Source: Streptomyces eurythermus (GTDB lineage Bacteria > Actinomycetota > Actinomycetes > Streptomycetales > Streptomycetaceae). From it: a stretch of DNA of 64,000 nt. The notes beneath the pieces were generated by a model. The model was not told the DNA's origin. It did no database searches and worked only from the letters and a program-made list of their open reading frames with translations. Of the stretch, positions 35,257 to 44,092 are shown piece by piece. Position 1 is the stretch's first letter. Every line of letters begins with the position of its first letter. The translations under genes and the position numbers were made by a program. Location of the stretch: positions 1-64,000 of the forward strand of contig NZ_BMSK01000013.1 of assembly GCF_014649115.1 (NCBI RefSeq). Direction: 5' to 3'.

Positions 35257-36228
35257 ATGGTGCAAATCGGATACACGATGATGACCGAGCAGGCAGGTCC
35301 CCGGGACCTGGTGGAGCACGTGGTGGGGGCCGAGGAGGCGGGGTTCGACTTCTCGGTGATCTCGGACCACTACTTCCCGTGGCTGCGCGCGCAGGGGCAC
35401 TCCTCGTACGCGTGGAGCGTGCTGGGCGCCGCCGCGCAGGCCACCTCGCGGATCCCACTGATGACCTACGTCACCTGTCCCATCCTGCGCTACCACCCGG
35501 CGGTCGTGGCGCAGAAGGCGGCGACCGTGCAGTTGCTGTCGGAGGGCAGGTTCCGGCTCGGCCTCGGCGCCGGCGAGAACCTGAACGAGCATGTCGTGGG
35601 CGGCGGCTGGCCCCCGGTGGACGTCCGCCACGAGATGCTGGAGGAGGCCGTGGGGATCATCCGCGCGCTGTTCGAGGGCGGCCATGTCACCCACCACGGG
35701 CAGCACTACGACGTGGAGTCGGCCCGGCTGTGGGATCTCCCGGAGCAGGCGCCGCCGATCGGCATCGCCGTCTCCGGCGAACAGTCCTGCGAACTGGCCG
35801 GGCACCTGGCCGATCTGGTGATCGCGACCGAGCCGAAGGCGGGCCTGCTGGAGGCCTTCGACCGGCACGGCGGCAGCGGCAAGCCCCGGGTGGGCCAGCT
35901 GCCGGTGAGCTACGACCCCGACCGGGACACGGCGGTCAAGCGCGCCCACTCCCAGTTCCGCTGGTTCGGCCTGGGCTGGAAGGTGAACGCCGAACTGCCG
36001 CACCCCGACTCGTTCGAGGCGGCGACGCAGTTCGTCACCGAGGACGACGTGGCCTCCTCCATCCCGTGCGGTGACGACCCGGAGGCCTTCGTGGAGGCCG
36101 TACGGCCGTACGCGGAGGCCGGGTTCGGGGAGATCGCGCTGGTGCAGATCGGTGGTGACGCTCAGCGGGAGTTCCTGGACTGGTCGGCGAAGACCCTGCT
36201 GCCGGCGCTGCGGGAGGCGTTCGGCTGA
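35257..36228 (+). CDS. F420-dependent LLM-class oxidoreductase (TIGR03557-like)
   Basis: 323-residue luciferase-like monooxygenase-fold enzyme using coenzyme F420. Features: IGYTMMTEQAGPRDLVEHV at the N-terminus, DFSVISDHYFPWLRAQGHSS for cofactor contact, FRLGLGAGENLNEHVVG typical of F420-dependent glucose-6-phosphate dehydrogenase relatives. It matches the TIGR03557 subgroup, whose substrates are unknown. The gene stands alone, followed 44 bases on by a stress-type promoter for the SsgA-like gene. Confidence 0.9.
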   Translation: MVQIGYTMMTEQAGPRDLVEHVVGAEEAGFDFSVISDHYFPWLRAQGHSSYAWSVLGAAAQATSRIPLMTYVTCPILRYHPAVVAQKAATVQLLSEGRFRLGLGAGENLNEHVVGGGWPPVDVRHEMLEEAVGIIRALFEGGHVTHHGQHYDVESARLWDLPEQAPPIGIAVSGEQSCELAGHLADLVIATEPKAGLLEAFDRHGGSGKPRVGQLPVSYDPDRDTAVKRAHSQFRWFGLGWKVNAELPHPDSFEAATQFVTEDDVASSIPCGDDPEAFVEAVRPYAEAGFGEIALVQIGGDAQREFLDWSAKTLLPALREAFG

Positions 36229-36272
36229 CGGGCCGTCCAGCGGTGCGGCGCGGGAATCAGCCACACGGGTGA

Positions 36273-36296
36273 GCATTCTGGGCGGTGCCGGGGTAC
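36273..36296 (+). promoter_or_regulatory. SigB-type promoter of the SsgA-like gene
   Basis: GCAT (36273-36276), a 14-base spacer, then GGGTAC (36291-36296), an exact fit to the Streptomyces general-stress sigma consensus GNNT-N14-16-GGGTAY. It lies 39 bases upstream of the GTG start at 36335, a proper leader distance. Confidence 0.7.
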
Positions 36297-36334
36297 TAGG
36301 TGTCTCTACGCCGATCGTCTGCCGGAGGCCCCGC

Positions 36335-36763
36335 GTGAACCCGTTCGTGCACAAGACCCTGGTGGTGCAGCTTCTCGCGCCCGGCACCGGGCGGTGTCCG
36401 GTGCTGGCCCATCTCGGCTACGCCGCCGACGACCCGTTCGCCGTCACCGCCGCCTTCGCCCACGACGGACGGGTGCTGGCCTGCTGGCGGCTGGACCGGG
36501 AGATGCTCTCCGCGGGCCTGGCCGGTCCGGTCGGCATGGGCGATGTACGGCTGCGGCCGCAGGGCAGCGGGCCGTGCCACGAGCTGCGGCTGGAGTTCCT
36601 CGGGGACAGCCGGCCGGACGGCAGCCGGCACCGGGCGGTGGTGCTGGCGTGGGCACCCGCGGTGGCGGCCTTTCTGCGCGAGACGCACCAGGTCGTGCCG
36701 CCGGGCCGGGAGCGGGTCGACGTGGACGAGCTGCTGGCGGAGATCCTCTCCGGGGCTGAGTAG
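36335..36763 (+). CDS. SsgA-like sporulation / cell-division regulator (SALP)
   Basis: 142-residue member of the SsgA-like family, unique to morphologically complex actinomycetes, which position septa and peptidoglycan synthesis through FtsZ. Diagnostic features: DDPFAVTAAFAHDGRVLACW, a WRLDREMLSAGLAGPVGMGD block and DVRLRPQGSG. The GTG at 36335 follows CCGGAGG; longer in-frame starts would begin inside the promoter. The SigB-type promoter just upstream suggests stress or osmotic control of this paralogue. I cannot assign which Ssg letter it is. Confidence 0.88.
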   Translation: MNPFVHKTLVVQLLAPGTGRCPVLAHLGYAADDPFAVTAAFAHDGRVLACWRLDREMLSAGLAGPVGMGDVRLRPQGSGPCHELRLEFLGDSRPDGSRHRAVVLAWAPAVAAFLRETHQVVPPGRERVDVDELLAEILSGAE

Positions 36764-36838
36764 CCGTACTCATGCCCGCGGGCCCGGCCCGGCACCACCA
36801 TGGGGGCTCTACAACGCCTCAGGCAAGGAGCCCCCGCC

Positions 36839-37498
36839 GTGACCGCAGTGCATCCCGCCCCGCTCCGGGCGCCGCGCCGTGTGCCGCCCGCCGTCTTCGC
36901 CGGCGTGGTGGCCACGGCGCTGGCCGTGTCGGCGATCGGCGCGCACGACCGCACCACCTGGTTCCTGGAGACGGTGTGGGCGCTCGTGGGGCTGCCGCTG
37001 GTGGTGCTGGCCTGGCGGCGCTTCCCGCTGACCGGGCTGCTGTGCGGGCTGCTCACCGCGCACGCGCTGGTCCTGGCGGTCGGCGGGCACTACACGTACG
37101 CGCAGGTGCCGCTGGGCGACTGGGTGCGCGACACCTTCGGCCTGAACCGCAACCCGTACGACCGTTTCGGGCACCTCGTGCAGGGCTTCGTCCCCGCCGT
37201 GCTGGTCCGCGAACTGCTGTCCCGCACCTCACCGTTGCGCGGCAGCCGCTGGCTGGCACCGCTCGCCGTGTGCGCCTGCATGGCCTTCAGCGCCTGCTTC
37301 GAACTGCTGGAGTGGCTGGCGGCCGAGATCGGCGGCCACGACGCGGACGCCTTCCTCGCGACCCAGGGCGACGTCTGGGACACCCAGTGGGACATGTTCT
37401 GCGCCCTGACCGGCGCCCTGCTGTCCCTGACCCTGCTGAGCCGCCTCCACGACCGCCAACTACGCACCTTGCGAACCCCCGCGACCGCCCGCGGCTAG
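36839..37498 (+). CDS. DUF2238 (YjdF-like) integral membrane protein
   Basis: 219-residue membrane protein with about six hydrophobic helices and the DUF2238 signature YDRFGHLVQGFVPAVLVREL and AFSACFELLEWLAAEIGG, followed by GDVWDTQWDMFCALTGALL. Conserved His, Glu and Asp in the membrane core hint at a metal or proton site, but no function is known. The GTG at 36839 follows CAAGGAG by eight bases. Its last four bases overlap the convergent DUF6328 stop. Confidence 0.88.
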   Translation: MTAVHPAPLRAPRRVPPAVFAGVVATALAVSAIGAHDRTTWFLETVWALVGLPLVVLAWRRFPLTGLLCGLLTAHALVLAVGGHYTYAQVPLGDWVRDTFGLNRNPYDRFGHLVQGFVPAVLVRELLSRTSPLRGSRWLAPLAVCACMAFSACFELLEWLAAEIGGHDADAFLATQGDVWDTQWDMFCALTGALLSLTLLSRLHDRQLRTLRTPATARG

Positions 37499-37992
37499 TC
37501 CTCGGAACCGCCCGTGCTCCGTCGGTTGCGGGCCCACAGGGGCAGGGCGTACCAGCACAGGACGTACCAGGCCACGACGGCCGTCACCAGGTAGGGCACA
37601 TAGCCGTCGTGGGTGGCCACGCGGAGGATCAGGAGGAGGGACGAGGTCATCGTGGCGAGCAGGAGGGCGAGGCCGACCAGGGTCATCCGGGAGGCCAGCC
37701 GTACCGCCCGCGGTTTGACGCGGTGGCCGGAGACCAGGCGGTGCAGGGACACCGGTCCGATGAGGGCGCCGGTGGCGCAGGCGCCCATGACGACGGTCAC
37801 GATGTAGATCGCCTGGTCGGTGTCGGCCAGGCGGCCGTACTTCGGCTGGAAGACCACGGTCAGCAGGAAGCCGAACAGGATCTGTACGCCCGTCTGTGCG
37901 ACGCGGACCTCTTGGATGAGTTCGCCCCACATCCGGTCGGCCCGCTCCTCCTCGGTCTCGTCGCGCCCTCTGCGCCGCCCATCACGCGTCAT
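37495..37992 (-). CDS. DUF6328 family membrane protein
   Basis: 165-residue protein with a charged N-terminus (RDGRRRGRDETEEERADRMW) and four hydrophobic helices. ELIQEVRVAQTGVQILFGFL and GPVSLHRLVSGHRVK match the DUF6328 family of actinobacteria. Function unknown. The ATG at 37992 is chosen as the family start; an upstream in-frame extension is poorly supported. Convergent overlap of 4 bases with the DUF2238 gene. Confidence 0.82.
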   Translation of the reverse strand: MTRDGRRRGRDETEEERADRMWGELIQEVRVAQTGVQILFGFLLTVVFQPKYGRLADTDQAIYIVTVVMGACATGALIGPVSLHRLVSGHRVKPRAVRLASRMTLVGLALLLATMTSSLLLILRVATHDGYVPYLVTAVVAWYVLCWYALPLWARNRRSTGGSED

Positions 37993-38011
37993 GCGGTGCC
38001 GTGTAACCGTC

Positions 38012-38032
38012 CGTCCGTTCGCCAAACGGACG
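38012..38032 (-). terminator. Hairpin past the aldo/keto reductase gene
   Basis: CGTCCGTT (38012-38019) pairs with AACGGACG (38025-38032) around five bases. It begins seven bases beyond the minus-strand reductase stop at 38039 and lies before the DUF6328 start, so it probably ends the upstream minus-strand transcript. Confidence 0.55.
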
Positions 38033-38038
38033 AAGCCG

Positions 38039-39022
38039 CTACCAGCGGTGTTCGACCTGGTCCTTGATCCGGCGGTCGTACAAGTCGCGGATCGCGGTGA
38101 GGGTCTGCGGCGGCAGCGGCGGCAGCTTGGCCGCGGCGGCGTTGGCACGGGCCTGCTCCGGGTTGCGGGCGCCGGGGATCACGGTGGTGACACCCTCCTG
38201 CTCGATGATCCAGCGCAGCGCGAGCTGGGCCGGGGTGTACCCCTCGGGGGCCAGCGCGGCGAACTCGGCGGCGGCCTCCACACCGGTGGCGTAGTCGACC
38301 CCGGAGAAGGTCTCGCCCTGGTCGAACGCCTCGCCGTGCCGGTTGTAGGTGCGGTGGTCGTCGGCCGCGAACACCGTGTCCTTGGTGTACTTCCCGGACA
38401 GCAGCCCGGAGGCGAGCGGCACCCGCGCGATGATGCCGACGCCGGCCTCGCGGGCGGCGGGCACCACCTCGTGCAGCGGCTTCATGCGGAACGGGTTGAG
38501 GATGATCTGCACACTGGCCACGCCCGGCCGGGCGATCGCGGTGAGCGCCTGCTCGCAGGTCTCCACGCTCACCCCGTAGGCGGCGACGCGCTCCTCCGCC
38601 ACCAGGGTGTCCAGGGCGTCGAACACCTCGTCGGAGGAGTAGACCGGGGTGGGCGGGCAGTGCAGCTGCACCAGGTCGATGCGGTCGACACCGAGGTTGC
38701 GGCGCGAACGGTCGTTCCAGGCGCGGAAGTTGTCCAGGACGTAGTTCTGCGGGATCTGCTCCACCCGGCGGCCCATCTTGGTGGCCACGAGGACGTGCAG
38801 GTCGGGCCGGCCGCGCAGGAAGGAGGCGATGGTCTGTTCGCTGCGCCCGTCGCCGTACACGTCCGCGGTGTCGAAGAAGGTCACCCCGGCCTCGGCCGCC
38901 GCCTCGAGGACGGACAGGGCCACCTTGTCGTCCACGTCGCCCCAGTCGGCGCCCAGCTGCCATGTGCCGAGCCCGACCACCGATGCCCACTGACCCGACC
39001 TGCCGATCACACGTTCGTCCAT
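38039..39022 (-). CDS. Aldo/keto reductase
   Basis: 327-residue NADPH-dependent reductase of the AKR superfamily, (beta/alpha)8 barrel. Catalytic motifs: FFDTADVYGDGRSEQ (Asp and Tyr), VLVATKMGRR (Lys), and DLVQLHCPP (His). The C-terminal GARNPEQARANAAA binds NADPH. Physiological substrate unknown. It lies downstream of, and on the same strand as, the acyl/aryl-CoA ligase with a 50-base gap, so co-transcription is possible. Confidence 0.9.
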   Translation of the reverse strand: MDERVIGRSGQWASVVGLGTWQLGADWGDVDDKVALSVLEAAAEAGVTFFDTADVYGDGRSEQTIASFLRGRPDLHVLVATKMGRRVEQIPQNYVLDNFRAWNDRSRRNLGVDRIDLVQLHCPPTPVYSSDEVFDALDTLVAEERVAAYGVSVETCEQALTAIARPGVASVQIILNPFRMKPLHEVVPAAREAGVGIIARVPLASGLLSGKYTKDTVFAADDHRTYNRHGEAFDQGETFSGVDYATGVEAAAEFAALAPEGYTPAQLALRWIIEQEGVTTVIPGARNPEQARANAAAAKLPPLPPQTLTAIRDLYDRRIKDQVEHRW

Positions 39023-39072
39023 GGCCTCAGTCTGGCATCCGGTACGGCGTCCCGTGCACCTGGCAGGCCCGT

Positions 39073-40617
39073 TCAGCCGGTCAGCAGGGTACGCAGCTGC
39101 CGCTTGTCCGGTTTGCCCGCCGCCGTCAGCGGGATGTCCGGCACCAGGTGCAGGGTCTCGGGGGCGTAGAGGCGCCCCTTGCGGGCGGTGACGAAGTCCC
39201 GGATCTCCTCCAGCGTGGGCCGCTGCCCCGCGGCGGGCACCACGGCGGCGTGGACGTGTTCCACCGCGTCGTCGTCCCGGCTGCCGAACACCGCGCACCG
39301 GCCGACGGCGGGGTGGCTCAGCAGCAGTTCCTCCAGCTCCGCCGGGTAGACATGGCCGCCGACGACCACGATCTTCTCCTTGATCCGGTCCACCAGGTAG
39401 AGGTAGCCGTCCTCGTCGAGGTAGCCGACGTCGCCGGTGTGCACCCAGCCGTCCCGCAGCACCTCGGCGGTCAGCTCCGGCTGCTTCCAGTAGCCGCCCA
39501 TCACATACGGCGAGCGCACCCGCACCTCGCCCCACTCCCCGGGCGGCAGGGTGGCGCCGTCGGCGTCCCGGATCGCGATCTCCACGCCGGGCAGGGCCCG
39601 GCCGACCGTCAGCTGGCCGCCGCGGCCGGTCACCTCCTGCTCCTCGGGGCCCGTCTGGGTGATGAGCTGCGTCTCGGCCTGCCCGTACATGCCGTGCAGC
39701 ACCGGCCCGAGGACCCGGGCGGCCTGCCGCATCCGGGCCGGTGAGGCGGGCGTGCCGCCGTAGCTGATCCGGCGCAGCGTGGACAGATCGGTGCGGGGCA
39801 GGTCGGGGTGGTCCAGCAGCCGGTGGAGCAGGGGCGGCAGCAGCCAGGTGTGGGTGACGCGTTCGCGCTGGATCGTGGCCAGCACGTCCCCGGGTTCGAA
39901 GCCGTGCCGCAGCACCACCGAGCCGCCCTGGTACAGCGCCAGATCGGCGAAGATCCCGGCGAGATGGGCGAGGGCGGTGCAGGCCAGGAAGCGGGGCGGG
40001 TCACCGGCGACCGCGAGACCCTGGTCCATGCTCAGCCGGTAGGCGCCGTGGGTCATGCGGATGCCCTTGGGAATGCCGGTGGTTCCGCCGGTGTGCCGGA
40101 CGCACCAGTCGTCGTCGGGTCCCACCCGGCCGCCCATCGGCCGGGCCGGGCGCCGGGCCGCCGCGGCGAGCAGGTCCTCCGCGTCACCGTCCGGCCCCAG
40201 CCAGAGGAGTTCGGGGGTGCCGGGAATCCGGGACAGCCGCCGGGCCGCCTCGCGCTGCCGGTCGTCCGCCAGCAGCAGGGAGCAGTCCACGCTCGCCATC
40301 ACCCGCGCCATGACCGGCGGGCTCATGCCCTCGTAGAGGACGACCACGCGGGCGCCGGTCAGGTTGGCGGCGTAGCGGGCCACGAGGGCCTCGACGGTGT
40401 TGCCGGTGAGCAGGGTGACCGTGGTCCCGCGGCCGACCCCGCGCCCGGCGAGTTCCCAGGCGAGCCGGTGCACCTGGTCCCTGAACTCGCCGGCGCCGAC
40501 CACCCGTCCCTCGGCGGTGGTGACCACCGCCCGTGCCGGCCGGGCGGACAGCGCGTCGAGGACGGCCTCCGCGTAGCTGCGGAACCCGGCCTGCGCGGGG
40601 GCGTGTTGCTCGCTCAT
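39073..40617 (-). CDS. Acyl/aryl-CoA ligase (AMP-forming)
   Basis: 514-residue adenylate-forming enzyme. Motifs: HTGGTTGIPKGIRMTH (P-loop), MYGQAETQ, GDVGYLDEDGYLYLVDRIKE with hinge, and PLTAAGKPDKRQLR with the catalytic Lys. The size and GGTTG P-loop fit medium-chain or aromatic acid ligases better than long-chain ones. The ATG at 40617 follows GAGGGAGA. It is on the strand of a LysR gene, a lipase and an aryl-CoA-type FAD monooxygenase, which hints at aromatic-acid metabolism via CoA esters. Confidence 0.87.
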   Translation of the reverse strand: MSEQHAPAQAGFRSYAEAVLDALSARPARAVVTTAEGRVVGAGEFRDQVHRLAWELAGRGVGRGTTVTLLTGNTVEALVARYAANLTGARVVVLYEGMSPPVMARVMASVDCSLLLADDRQREAARRLSRIPGTPELLWLGPDGDAEDLLAAAARRPARPMGGRVGPDDDWCVRHTGGTTGIPKGIRMTHGAYRLSMDQGLAVAGDPPRFLACTALAHLAGIFADLALYQGGSVVLRHGFEPGDVLATIQRERVTHTWLLPPLLHRLLDHPDLPRTDLSTLRRISYGGTPASPARMRQAARVLGPVLHGMYGQAETQLITQTGPEEQEVTGRGGQLTVGRALPGVEIAIRDADGATLPPGEWGEVRVRSPYVMGGYWKQPELTAEVLRDGWVHTGDVGYLDEDGYLYLVDRIKEKIVVVGGHVYPAELEELLLSHPAVGRCAVFGSRDDDAVEHVHAAVVPAAGQRPTLEEIRDFVTARKGRLYAPETLHLVPDIPLTAAGKPDKRQLRTLLTG

Positions 40618-40705
40618 CGCTGATCTCCCTCGTCCGGAGCGGTGGGCACGGTGCGACGCTAACGGGGAGGCGCTCATGCCTTCCACGACCGGTTCGGCCA
40701 TGTGT

Positions 40706-41593
40706 TCATGACGCGAGGGGCATGAGCCGTTCCCGGGCCAGCCGGCGGAAGTCCCGTGCGGCGGGCGAGAGATAGGCGTTCTGCCGCCACACCAGGGTCA
40801 GCGTGCGGTGGCAGTCCGGGGCGTCCAGCCGCAGCCAGGCCACCGGTCCGTCCTCGCCGATGGCCCGCCGGGCGACGGCCGGCAGCAGGCAGAGGCCGAG
40901 TCCGGCGCCGACCAGCTCGGGGGTGGCGGCCGCCTCGTCCCCCTCGCAGACCACCCTCGGGGTGAGGCCCTCGCGGGCGAACAGCCGCTCCAGCAGGGCC
41001 CGTTGCCAGTGGCCGGCGCGGGTGCTGACGAAGTCCTCGCCGGCCAGCTCGGCCACCGCGACGCTTCCCCGGCCGGCCAGGGGGTGCCCGGTGGGTACGG
41101 CCAACAGCACCTCTTCGCGGGCCAGTCGCAGCGTGGACAGCCCGGGTCCGGCGAGCGGCTGGGAGGCGATGGCGAAGTCCACCTCGCCCGCGCGAAGATG
41201 CCGGTGCATGGCGTCCGCCGGGGCCTGGAACAGGCGCACCCGCACCCCGGGCCGCAGCGCGCGGAAGGCGGACAGCACGCCGGACAGCTGGAGCAGGGTC
41301 TCGGCGGCCACGGCGACACGTCCGGGGCCGGGCCCGGCGGCGTCGGCCAACTCCCGCCGCGCGTCGTCGAGTTCCGCCAGCGCGCGGTCGACCCGGGCCA
41401 GGAAGGCGGCACCGTGGTCGTTGAGCCGTATGCGGCGGCCCTGGCGGTCGAACAGCGGGGCGCCGAGTTCGGTTTCGAGCCGGAGGATGGTCCGGCTCAC
41501 CGACGGCTGGGCGACCCGTAGTTCCTCGGCGGCCCGGCTGATGTGCTGGTGCCGGGCGACGGTCTGGAAATAGCGCAGGGACAGCAGATCCAT
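40706..41593 (-). CDS. LysR-type transcriptional regulator
   Basis: 295-residue LTTR. The N-terminal winged helix includes HQHISRAAEELRVAQPSVSR; the effector domain follows from about residue 90. It lies 88 bases upstream of the CoA ligase gene on the same strand, an unusual non-divergent layout, so it may be first in an operon with the ligase. Inducer unknown; an aromatic acid would fit the neighbours. Confidence 0.9.
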   Translation of the reverse strand: MDLLSLRYFQTVARHQHISRAAEELRVAQPSVSRTILRLETELGAPLFDRQGRRIRLNDHGAAFLARVDRALAELDDARRELADAAGPGPGRVAVAAETLLQLSGVLSAFRALRPGVRVRLFQAPADAMHRHLRAGEVDFAIASQPLAGPGLSTLRLAREEVLLAVPTGHPLAGRGSVAVAELAGEDFVSTRAGHWQRALLERLFAREGLTPRVVCEGDEAAATPELVGAGLGLCLLPAVARRAIGEDGPVAWLRLDAPDCHRTLTLVWRQNAYLSPAARDFRRLARERLMPLAS

Positions 41594-41685
41594 GCCGGTA
41601 GTGTCGCCGGATCCCGCGCGGTCGCGCCGCCGGGCACCGGCCCGGTACACCGGTACCCGATCCCCCGGTCGCCCCGCCGGGCGGC

Positions 41686-42507
41686 TCAGGCCAGGTTGTG
41701 TTCCAGGGCGGCGAGGTAGTGGCGCATGAGGTGGTCGCGGACACCGTCGGCGGCGGGTGCGAAGGGGTCCGCGGTCAGGTCCCGGGCCCGGTCGCCCAGC
41801 GCCGACAGCAGCGGCATGGTCTCGTGCAGCCTGCCCTTGGAGTCGAAGTAGCGCAGCGCCCTGACGTGGGTGTAGACCGGCTCCGGCGGGAGCTGCGGAA
41901 CGATGTCGTTGTTGTTGACGAAGCGGTACATCCGGCCGCCGAAGCCCTGGTGGAAGGCCTCCGCCAGCAGCCGGTCGCAGGTGCGGGGCTGGCCGTAGGT
42001 GTAGACGCCGTCGGCGGCCAGGTACGGCTCCTCCAGGTACAGCCGCGCGCCGGCCAGCATCGCGAGGGCGCCGCCGAGGCTGTGTCCGGTGAAGTAGACG
42101 GCCTGCCCATCGGTGCGCAGCTCGGCGAGCGCGTCGTGGACGGCCGGGTGGACGGAGTCCAGGGCCTGGGCGAAGCCGTGGTGGACGTAGCCGGTGCCGC
42201 CGGGGCCGGGCAGCGGCGGGGTGGTGGCGTCGGAGAGCCAGTCCTTGATCTGCGTGGGTTCGGTGCCGCGGAAGGCGGTGATGATCATCCGGTCGCTCGC
42301 CATCGTGTACGCCTGGGTGTCCTGGAGCGGGAACGGCGGGGTGAAGCGGGTGTGGTGGTGGCGGACCTCCTCGAAGCCCCACCGGGCGGCCTGTTCCTCG
42401 ATGGCGGCCTCGTCCTTGTAGGCCAGCTCGGCGGCGCGGGCCAGCCAGTAGGCGCGCTGGAGGCTGTAGCCGGTCGAGGTGTGGTCGAACCGGGCGGGTA
42501 CGGCCAT
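41686..42507 (-). CDS. Class 3 lipase family protein
   Basis: 273-residue alpha/beta-hydrolase of the lipase class 3 family. The nucleophile elbow is GHSLGG (S143), preceded by FRGTEPTQIKDWLSDA, the characteristic lipase-3 strand. No signal peptide is evident, so it is probably intracellular or exported by another route. Family members act on lipids or other esters. It lies 58 bases after the monooxygenase gene on the same strand and may share its transcript. Confidence 0.87.
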   Translation of the reverse strand: MAVPARFDHTSTGYSLQRAYWLARAAELAYKDEAAIEEQAARWGFEEVRHHHTRFTPPFPLQDTQAYTMASDRMIITAFRGTEPTQIKDWLSDATTPPLPGPGGTGYVHHGFAQALDSVHPAVHDALAELRTDGQAVYFTGHSLGGALAMLAGARLYLEEPYLAADGVYTYGQPRTCDRLLAEAFHQGFGGRMYRFVNNNDIVPQLPPEPVYTHVRALRYFDSKGRLHETMPLLSALGDRARDLTADPFAPAADGVRDHLMRHYLAALEHNLA

Positions 42508-42565
42508 GGTGGCTCCTTGTCGGTGTGCGCGGGCTCCGCGTGGGGAGGGGGCCGTGGGGAGGCGG

Positions 42566-43756
42566 TCAGCGGGGGCGCTCGGTGCGGGCCTGCAGGGCGC
42601 GGGCGGCGCGGGGGCCGAGCCAGCGCTTGAACCTGCGCAGCGGCTCCAGCCGTCCGGCCGCCTTGTCCAGCCCGTAGTACAGCTGCGGCGGGACGTACGG
42701 CAGCAGGGGTGAGTGGCGCTGGCCGAGCAGGGCGAACATCCGGTGCGGGGGCAGGTGGATGTAGCGGGGCAGGTCCTCGTACCAGCGGGCGCTGTGGCGG
42801 GCGGCGCTCTGCGCGGACAGCAGCGCGGTCCGGCGCCGGCGCTCGTAGACGGCGAGGGCCTCGGGCAGGGGGTGCGCGCGCAGGGCGTCGGCCAGGCACA
42901 TGGCGTCCTCCAGGGCGAGGGTGGTGCCGGCGCCGATGGAGTAGTGGGTGGTGTGGGCGGCGTCGCCGAGCAGGACCACGTTGCCGTCGTGCCAGGTGCG
43001 GTTGGTGAGGGTGCGGAAGGTCGTCCAGGAGGCGCCGGGGCGGGCGACGAGGGGGTGGCCGTCCAGGACGCGGGCGAAGAGCTTCTCCAGCAGGGGGAGG
43101 CCCTCGCCGGGGCCGGTGCGGTCCAGCCCGAGTCCGGTGAGGGTCTTCGGGGAGCACTCGACGACGCAGGTGCTGTGGTCGCCGCTGTAGCCGTAGCCGT
43201 AGGCCCAGATCCAGCCGTGCGCGGTCTCGGTGAAGGCGAAGGTGAAGGCGTCGAAGACCTTGGTGGTGCCGAGCCAGAGGTAGGGGTTGCGGCCCGGGGT
43301 GACGTGGGTGCCGAAGTGCTCGGCGCGGCGGGTGCGCAGGGCGCTGTGGACGCCGTCGGCCGCGACGACGAGGTCGGCGTCGGCGGGCGGCCGGGTCTGC
43401 GTGCTCCCGTACTCCAGGCGGACGCCGAGGGCGCGGGCCCGGGCGGCGAGCAGCCCGAGCAGCCGGTGCCGTCCGATGCCGAAGCCCTCGTCGCCGTGGT
43501 GCCGGGTGGTCAGGTCGCCGACGTGGGCGACGCCGTCCGTCCACCGGACGGAGTGTGCCTCGACGGCGTGGGCGGTCTCGGGGTCGTAGGCGCGGAGCCG
43601 GTCGAGCAGGCCGCGCCAGTACGTCACGCCCCAGCCGTAGGTGGAGCCCTCGGGGTCGCGTTCGTGGACGGTGATGTCGTGGGCCGGGTCCTGCCGCTTG
43701 AGCAGGAGGGCGAGGCAGAGGCCGGCGGGCCCGCCTCCGACGCAGACGACCTTCAC
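42566..43756 (-). CDS. FAD-dependent monooxygenase, salicyloyl-CoA 5-hydroxylase-like
   Basis: 396-residue group A flavoprotein monooxygenase. FAD motifs: VCVGGGPAGLCLALLLKRQD at the start and LLGDAAHTTHYSIGAGTTLA near residue 290. The block GSTYGWGVTYWRGLLDRL resembles the N-terminal half of aryl-CoA hydroxylases such as salicyloyl-CoA 5-hydroxylase and anthraniloyl-CoA monooxygenase. The start is GTG 43756, 7 bases after AGGGG; a GTG at 43762 is too close to that site. A CoA ligase three genes away supports an aryl-CoA substrate by inference. Divergent from melC1. Confidence 0.85.
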   Translation of the reverse strand: MKVVCVGGGPAGLCLALLLKRQDPAHDITVHERDPEGSTYGWGVTYWRGLLDRLRAYDPETAHAVEAHSVRWTDGVAHVGDLTTRHHGDEGFGIGRHRLLGLLAARARALGVRLEYGSTQTRPPADADLVVAADGVHSALRTRRAEHFGTHVTPGRNPYLWLGTTKVFDAFTFAFTETAHGWIWAYGYGYSGDHSTCVVECSPKTLTGLGLDRTGPGEGLPLLEKLFARVLDGHPLVARPGASWTTFRTLTNRTWHDGNVVLLGDAAHTTHYSIGAGTTLALEDAMCLADALRAHPLPEALAVYERRRRTALLSAQSAARHSARWYEDLPRYIHLPPHRMFALLGQRHSPLLPYVPPQLYYGLDKAAGRLEPLRRFKRWLGPRAARALQARTERPR

Positions 43757-44092
43757 ACGCACACCCCTGTCAGTGACCGCTCGCATCCGAACGGCACCGG
43801 AGAGTAGCAGGGTGGCGTCACATGATCGCGTCAGTCTGGAGTGGTGAGCCGCGCCACTCGGCGGGACCGCCGCCGGAAAGGATCAAGGAAAACCGGGGCG
43901 CTCCAGCAAGGAATTCCCCGTTCCGGTGCGGATCGGAGCACTGCCCCAGCAAGATCATCTTTGTTGAACTCTGTATGACATGTGGTTAATTGTCCGGATC
44001 GCAGCCAACCGGTTCCGGCGGATTTCTTCCGCTCCGGGTGCTGTCGATAGGCATGCGTCGTCACCAAATCTTCACTCTTCCGGAGGACACGC
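43757..44092. promoter_or_regulatory. 336-base divergent region with the likely melC promoter
   Basis: Separates the monooxygenase gene from melC1. TTGAAC (43964-43969) and TTAATT (43986-43991), 16 bases apart, form a plausible vegetative promoter for melC with a leader of about 95 bases ending in CCGGAGGA before the ATG. The segment 43960-43990 is distinctly AT-rich. Nothing else definite is seen in the rest. Confidence 0.5.

Noticed and set aside
33115..36387. Minus-strand open frame of 1090 codons opposite the AIM24, dehydratase and F420-oxidoreductase genes
   Set aside because: GC-rich codon bias on the real strand keeps this frame open; the translation is Arg/His/Pro/Gln-rich with no domain, and the plus-strand genes are well recognised.
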